A DNA stretch of 64,000 bases from positions 124,001-188,000 of the forward strand of contig NZ_RBAH01000010.1 of NCBI RefSeq assembly GCF_003626695.1. The letters run 5' to 3'. Both the position numbers and the translations under genes were made by a program. A model generated the notes under the pieces. That model worked only from the letters and a program-made list of their open reading frames with translations. It was not told the DNA's origin and searched no databases. Every line of letters starts with the position of its first letter. The first letter of the stretch is position 1. Of the stretch, positions 60,149 through 64,000 are shown one piece after another. The stretch comes from Paenibacillus ginsengarvi. Its GTDB lineage: Bacteria; Bacillota; Bacilli; Paenibacillales; NBRC-103111.

Positions 60149-60367
60149 TTACTCCTGGACAAAAATGAGCATGTAATAGTTTTGGGGGATCGCTTGCTGA
60201 AAACAGCCCGGCTTCTCCGTTACCGTAATCGTCTCCATGGAATGGTATTCCCAGCCTTGCTTAGCTTCTCTGTTAATGATATCGGCAAATAAATCAAAGG
60301 CCGCCTGAGAATCGCCTTTTCCGACGTGTACATTTTTAGGACCAGCCACTGCTTTATACTTTTTCAT
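60149..60367 (-). CDS. DUF4177-domain small protein
   Basis: 72 residues; ATG behind AGGAGGTATTTTCA. The DUF4177 pattern is MKKYKAVAG then FADIINREAKQGWEYHSMETI and a final strand YYMLIFVQE. Family function is unknown. It is the first gene of the yidD operon and shares its promoter. Confidence 0.85.
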   Translation of the reverse strand: MKKYKAVAGPKNVHVGKGDSQAAFDLFADIINREAKQGWEYHSMETITVTEKPGCFQQAIPQNYYMLIFVQE

Positions 60368-60466
60368 TGAAAATACCTCCTGTGGGCATCAGCTCTAACC
60401 GCTGTAATGCGATGTTCGTATATAGTTCGGTGGTCGGGGGAAAATCGACCTATTCGACTATACATT

Positions 60467-60494
60467 ATTTTACATTGAACCGGCACTATTTCAA
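60467..60494 (-). promoter_or_regulatory. promoter of the DUF4177-yidD operon
   Basis: Minus strand TTGAAA (60489-60494), 16-base spacer, TAAAAT (60467-60472), about 100 bases before the DUF4177 start. Confidence 0.6.
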
Positions 60495-60576
60495 GCGAAA
60501 TCGTAAAAATAATGTCGACTCAACAAGAAATACGTCATTGGGGGTTCCGTTCCATAACTGAGAGTAAATCAATAAA

Positions 60577-60603
60577 AGCCCCCGCCAATAATCAGCGAGA
60601 GCC
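60577..60603 (-). terminator. probable terminator after the P-loop kinase gene
   Basis: Minus strand GCTCTCGC / GCGGGGGC with G-U pairs, then TTTTAT. Confidence 0.5.
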
Positions 60604-60626
60604 ATGAATTCAATATGCCTATCTTT

Positions 60627-61214
60627 TTACACACCATCCAGAAACCGTTCCAGCATCGCCAGCCGTTCCTCTGTAAGGGGCTCGGAGTTGTCCATGTACA
60701 GGATCGAGTCGGCCCCCAGCTGCCAACGAATCTCTCTTCGCACCAGGCTTGTCTTAAACTGCTCCCAATGCTCGAGCTTCCAGCGGTCCAGCTCCGAGCT
60801 GCGCGCCTCAAAACGCGCCCGGTACGTCTCCTCATCCCCCAGGTAGACGCAAATAACTTTAACGTCCACATCGGCATGCGACAAACGCGCCCTCGCCAAT
60901 TCGTCCTCCAGCCATTGCGGCTGTTCCGTTTCCTTGGTAAAAGGACCGATGACAAGCGCATCCGTTCCAACGTTCACATTTTCCAAGGCGGCATCCATTG
61001 TAATCCGGTACCCCAGGTCCCGGCACAGCCGTTTGTATTCCGCCGAATCGCGGTCATTCGGGTCAAGTCCTTGCTGCGTCATCAAGGACACGGCCGCAGG
61101 ACGCAGCAGCGTATCCATATCCAAAAACGCCAGCTTTCGTTTCCGTGCCAAAGCTTTAGCTATCGTCGTTTTCCCCGCTCCGGCTCCGCCCACGACAAAA
61201 ATGAGTTGCGGCAT
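60627..61214 (-). CDS. P-loop kinase (AAA/shikimate-kinase-like)
   Basis: 195 residues from the ATG at 61214 behind GGGGGGAGC. N-terminal FVVGGAGAGKTTIAKALAR is a Walker A motif and LAFLDMDTLLRPAA the acceptor Asp segment, as in shikimate or gluconate kinases. The central ALVIGPFTKET and VKVICVYLGDEETYRAR follow, with LID Arg residues. Substrate unknown. It is 96 bases after the toxin-immunity pair on the same strand. Confidence 0.8.
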   Translation of the reverse strand: MPQLIFVVGGAGAGKTTIAKALARKRKLAFLDMDTLLRPAAVSLMTQQGLDPNDRDSAEYKRLCRDLGYRITMDAALENVNVGTDALVIGPFTKETEQPQWLEDELARARLSHADVDVKVICVYLGDEETYRARFEARSSELDRWKLEHWEQFKTSLVRREIRWQLGADSILYMDNSEPLTEERLAMLERFLDGV

Positions 61215-61310
61215 CGCTTTGCTCCCCCCAATGAGACAAACTTCTTCCCCGTCCATCATACCTTACCGGGGGAAAATCGGGAACGGCCTGCGCCCCGTGC
61301 GACATGCCTC

Positions 61311-61640
61311 TCAGCCGATATAGACGACACGATGCCCGTACTCCAGAGCTCGGGGCAGCCCGGTTTCCAGAAGCTCAATCCGGCTTAGCATTTGTTCGCG
61401 CTGCTCGCTCGGCGCCTGCTGTTGTCCCCATTGCTTCAGGCGGCCAAGCTCCTCCAGCACATCGGGAAGATCGACCAGTTCGATGTCCACTCCGGTAGAA
61501 AACAAGGGAATCCATTGCAGCTTCAACTGCTCGGCAGCAGGCTGCCAGTATGAGGCGAAAAACGTTTCGGTCGCCACCGGCACATGAAACCGGCGCTCCT
61601 CTTCCGTCCGTGCACCGGGAATATAAGCAATAATCGACAT
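61311..61640 (-). CDS. candidate immunity protein for the PrsW-toxin fusion
   Basis: 109 residues; the ATG at 61640 begins one base after the upstream toxin stop (TAA C ATG) and its GGAGGG lies inside the last toxin codons. Small, acidic and soluble (YWQPAAEQLKLQWIPLFST, VDIELVDLPDVLEELGRLK), no signal peptide, no named family. Size, acidity and tight coupling to a toxin-like gene fit an immunity protein. Confidence 0.65.
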   Translation of the reverse strand: MSIIAYIPGARTEEERRFHVPVATETFFASYWQPAAEQLKLQWIPLFSTGVDIELVDLPDVLEELGRLKQWGQQQAPSEQREQMLSRIELLETGLPRALEYGHRVVYIG

Positions 61641-61641
61641 G

Positions 61642-63744
61642 TTACGGCTTCCCTCCAAACAAAATGTTGAATGTATAATCCGGATATTCCTGCCGCAGCC
61701 GGTTCAGGCTATTCTCCGCCGCTGCGCGCAGCTCCGGGGTATCGCCATCCAGGCGGAAAGTAAACTCCCGGATCGATCGAATTTCATCCAGGGACGGCAC
61801 TTCCTTCGAGCCGTTTGCCGTTGCCCGTGTGGCAGCTGCTTCCTTCAGATTTTCGATGCGGTTGCGCGTTTTTTCATACAGCTGCTTGTCGGTAAACTGC
61901 TGCGGCGTTTGGGTCGGCCGCCCCGTTCGCGGATTGACCCGGTCCAGCCCCTTCGCGGTTTTATCTTCATAAAAGATTTTGCGCTCCAAATCAATCTCGT
62001 CGAACTCGCCGACCGGTTTGCCGGCCTTATCCACAATTTCGACCTCCTGGTACGATTTCTTGGGCGGAACCGGCCCGTTCCCGTCATTCGGCTTGTTCGG
62101 TTCCGGCTCGGGACCTTCGCCGCGCGTATGCGGCGGCTTCGGCTGTGAACCGTGAGGTCGCGGCACATCCGGCTTCGGCATGCGGCGGAACAGCCTTTGG
62201 AATAGGCGGCCTGCATAAGCTCCAGCTTTACGCGCCATCCAGCCCACTGCCCTGCCGAACGGAATCCGGCTCAGCACCACACCGACCGCGACGGAGAGAG
62301 CGTTCGCCGGCGTCAGCAGCTTGCGCGGATCACGGATATATGCGGCAATCTCATGTCCGCTCCCCGCAATGCTGGCCAGCGTCATCGCAATCCCAAGAGC
62401 CGGCCAAAACCCGACAAACAGCATGGCAAGCGCAAGTGCGCCGAGAACCAGCCCGAGCTGCTCATACCAGGCCAATCGATCCCACCAATTTTGCAGCGAA
62501 TCGAACATGCAGGAGAAGCACGAGCCCTCTACGGGAGGTGAAGCGGCAGGAAGCAGCGCTGCCCCGGCGACCAGCAGCAGCAGCAATAGCGCAGCACCGG
62601 TTACCGCACGAAGAATCTCGTTTACCCGGCTGTGAACCTCTTCCTCACGGCTTTTCGCCTCCTCATTCCCGTACAGAAACAGAAACCCGAGCTTCCGCCG
62701 TTCCCGGTAAAAATCCATCCAATACACGAAACGGCCCCGGTCCGTCAGCAAAGCGTCCGTTATCCGCCACCATTCGCTCAAAGGATTAAGAAAGCCTTCC
62801 TTCGGAATAGCCGGCAGTTTGCCACGAACGCGATTCAGTCCCCAATAATCGTACACAAGCGCAATAACCAGCAGCAACAAGAAAAACGGTTTCGTCCAGT
62901 AGCCGCTGCCGGTCCAGCCGTGAATCGTAAACACCCAATCCGGCAATCGCCCTTGCCCGTTCCAGGCCATATGGTTCAGAATCGCCCACAGCAGCAGCAC
63001 AAGCGGGACTGCCCAGGCGGCATAGCGCACTTTGCGCAAACGCATCGCAAATCCGCAGCCGAGCGCGATAAGCGCCGTATGGACCGGATGGCCGACCATC
63101 AAGAGCGTCGGATTGTAGCTCTCCTCAAACTGTCCGGTGAACAAGCTCCAGATATCCCAATGAATGACCTTGCCGCCCAGTAGGGTCTGCCCATACATGG
63201 AACTGGATGTAATCCAGCGGCGAGTCATCTCCTCCATCAACTGGAAACCGGCGCCGGATGCGGCCCCGATCAGCGCATAATCGCTCAAACTAAGCGCAGA
63301 GCCGCGGCGCGAAAAGAGCAAAAACGCGCCAAGCGGCAGCAGCTTCCACAGCTCCTCCAAAATCGGCGTAAGCACGGCGACAGACCACGTGCTGTCCGGC
63401 GTGCCGCCAAAAACGGTATGAAAGGAATTGACAGTAAACGCGGTAAACGGAACAACCCCCACAATGCCCGCGAGGACAAACAAGGAATACGCTCTCCATG
63501 TAATCGTCTTGCTGCGGCATAACACCCAAAACTGGAGCAGCACGTAGGTCGACCACGCGTATTGGAGCAGCATCGTGCGCGACTCTTGGATTGCAAACAG
63601 GCTGTACAGCAGCATCAAAAACGAAAGCCAGGCAAAAACCGCATACAAATAGCCGATCCATCGGTATTTTTCCAACAAGGAACGAACGGATAGGTACAAG
63701 CTCTCTGTACCGTCCCGGATTGCGCTACGTAAGTGCCATATCAT
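61642..63744 (-). CDS. PrsW-family membrane protease fused to PD-(D/E)XK toxin-like C-terminus
   Basis: 700 residues; ATG at 63744, about 14 bases after GAGGAGG. Residues 30-300 are a multi-helix PrsW-type glutamic protease: ILEELWKLLPLGAF (EExxK near 129), GFQLMEEMTRR (FxxxE near 166) and GHPVHTALIALG (His near 218). A second set of helices spans about 395-490. A Pro-rich linker (about 525-555) leads to a soluble domain of 140 residues with VGEFDEID (near 576-582) and FYEDKTAKG (E-D-K near 592-594), the acidic-plus-ExK pattern of restriction-endonuclease-fold toxins. It ends NILFGGKP. The coupled downstream gene supports a toxin role. Confidence 0.85.
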   Translation of the reverse strand: MIWHLRSAIRDGTESLYLSVRSLLEKYRWIGYLYAVFAWLSFLMLLYSLFAIQESRTMLLQYAWSTYVLLQFWVLCRSKTITWRAYSLFVLAGIVGVVPFTAFTVNSFHTVFGGTPDSTWSVAVLTPILEELWKLLPLGAFLLFSRRGSALSLSDYALIGAASGAGFQLMEEMTRRWITSSSMYGQTLLGGKVIHWDIWSLFTGQFEESYNPTLLMVGHPVHTALIALGCGFAMRLRKVRYAAWAVPLVLLLWAILNHMAWNGQGRLPDWVFTIHGWTGSGYWTKPFFLLLLVIALVYDYWGLNRVRGKLPAIPKEGFLNPLSEWWRITDALLTDRGRFVYWMDFYRERRKLGFLFLYGNEEAKSREEEVHSRVNEILRAVTGAALLLLLLVAGAALLPAASPPVEGSCFSCMFDSLQNWWDRLAWYEQLGLVLGALALAMLFVGFWPALGIAMTLASIAGSGHEIAAYIRDPRKLLTPANALSVAVGVVLSRIPFGRAVGWMARKAGAYAGRLFQRLFRRMPKPDVPRPHGSQPKPPHTRGEGPEPEPNKPNDGNGPVPPKKSYQEVEIVDKAGKPVGEFDEIDLERKIFYEDKTAKGLDRVNPRTGRPTQTPQQFTDKQLYEKTRNRIENLKEAAATRATANGSKEVPSLDEIRSIREFTFRLDGDTPELRAAAENSLNRLRQEYPDYTFNILFGGKP

Positions 63745-63871
63745 CTGCGAAACGGTTACCTCCTCTTATCTAGAAGCGTCTGCCATATCGCTGTTTTGGG
63801 TTTGTTTCGTTCCACCTCCTGGAGGCAGCGAGCTTCCATGTATTCTCATCAAATTGGTGTGTCTTACCATG

Positions 63872-63900
63872 ATTATACAGGCAGCCGGCGGTACTTTTGA
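63872..63900 (-). promoter_or_regulatory. promoter of the PrsW-toxin gene
   Basis: Minus strand perfect TATAAT (63872-63877) with a weak TCAAAA -35 (63895-63900) at 17-base spacing, some 130 bases before the start. The remaining stretch to the window end shows no supported gene. Confidence 0.5.
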
Positions 63901-64000
63901 CGTGCCAATACTCCTAATCGGAGAAGGAAAGAAGGAGCAGCAAGCGACGATTAACCGAAAAAAGCTTGGCTGTACGGGACTGCGAAACATTTTTGAAGCG

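Noticed and set aside
63756..63839. 27-codon upstream ORF before the PrsW-toxin gene, its stop overlapping the toxin ribosome binding site.
   Set aside because: It lacks a convincing ribosome binding site; kept only as a possible coupling element.

Overview
The window looks like a chromosomal segment of a spore-forming Firmicute of the Paenibacillus type. The DNA is GC-rich, nearly every gene has an AGGAGG-like ribosome binding site, GTG, TTG and probably CTG starts occur, and there is a PerR-controlled catalase, a YjcZ-type spore peptide and a heterocycloanthracin-type bacteriocin cluster. The assignment is inferred from gene content only. No rRNA, tRNA, CRISPR array or insertion sequence was seen.

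Layout. 1-4766: a cut-off M14 carboxypeptidase, a solute-binding lipoprotein, an AraC regulator and an FAD oxidoreductase, all on the minus strand. 5190-10717: an RNA-repair operon (rtcB, AAA ATPase, second rtcB, kptA, MEKHLA-domain protein) behind a sigma-A promoter, a leader ORF and an intrinsic terminator that looks like an attenuator. 11062-16504: metabolic and small hypothetical genes (VOC protein, small lipoprotein, Old Yellow Enzyme, CPBP protease, thioredoxin, HTH_42 protein). 16738-18970: ilvBN, divergent from a large ATPase-LuxR regulator. 21581-34771: mixed housekeeping and regulatory genes (YciI, ArsR/DUF2087, GyrI-like, Nudix, coaA, 2-hydroxyacid dehydrogenase, GntR-MFS pair, two Gfo/Idh/MocA dehydrogenases, AraC, DMT transporter, aldo/keto reductase, ankyrin protein). 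34947-36410: catalase with a perfect PerR box. 36455-40659: hairpin-rich tandem repeat, TIM-barrel-like protein, pepT, serine hydrolase.

41171-50982 is a biosynthetic cluster for a thiazole-modified peptide. It holds a 100-residue precursor with 13 Cys in a GFC-type repeat, a maturation protein, two 655-residue YcaO cyclodehydratases and a SagB-type dehydrogenase. Two divergent pentapeptide-repeat proteins beside it are candidate self-immunity factors, by analogy with McbG of microcin B17.

51250-59571: an orphan GAF/PAS histidine kinase, a SIMPL protein, alanine dehydrogenase, an alpha/beta hydrolase, a decayed chemoreceptor joined to a decayed LysR gene, and the yidD operon. 60627-63744: a P-loop kinase and, at the right edge, a PrsW-type membrane protease fused to a C-terminal PD-(D/E)XK toxin-like domain, followed one base later by a probable immunity gene. 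The PrsW-toxin pair, the pentapeptide-flanked TOMM cluster and the attenuated RNA-repair operon are the most notable systems.
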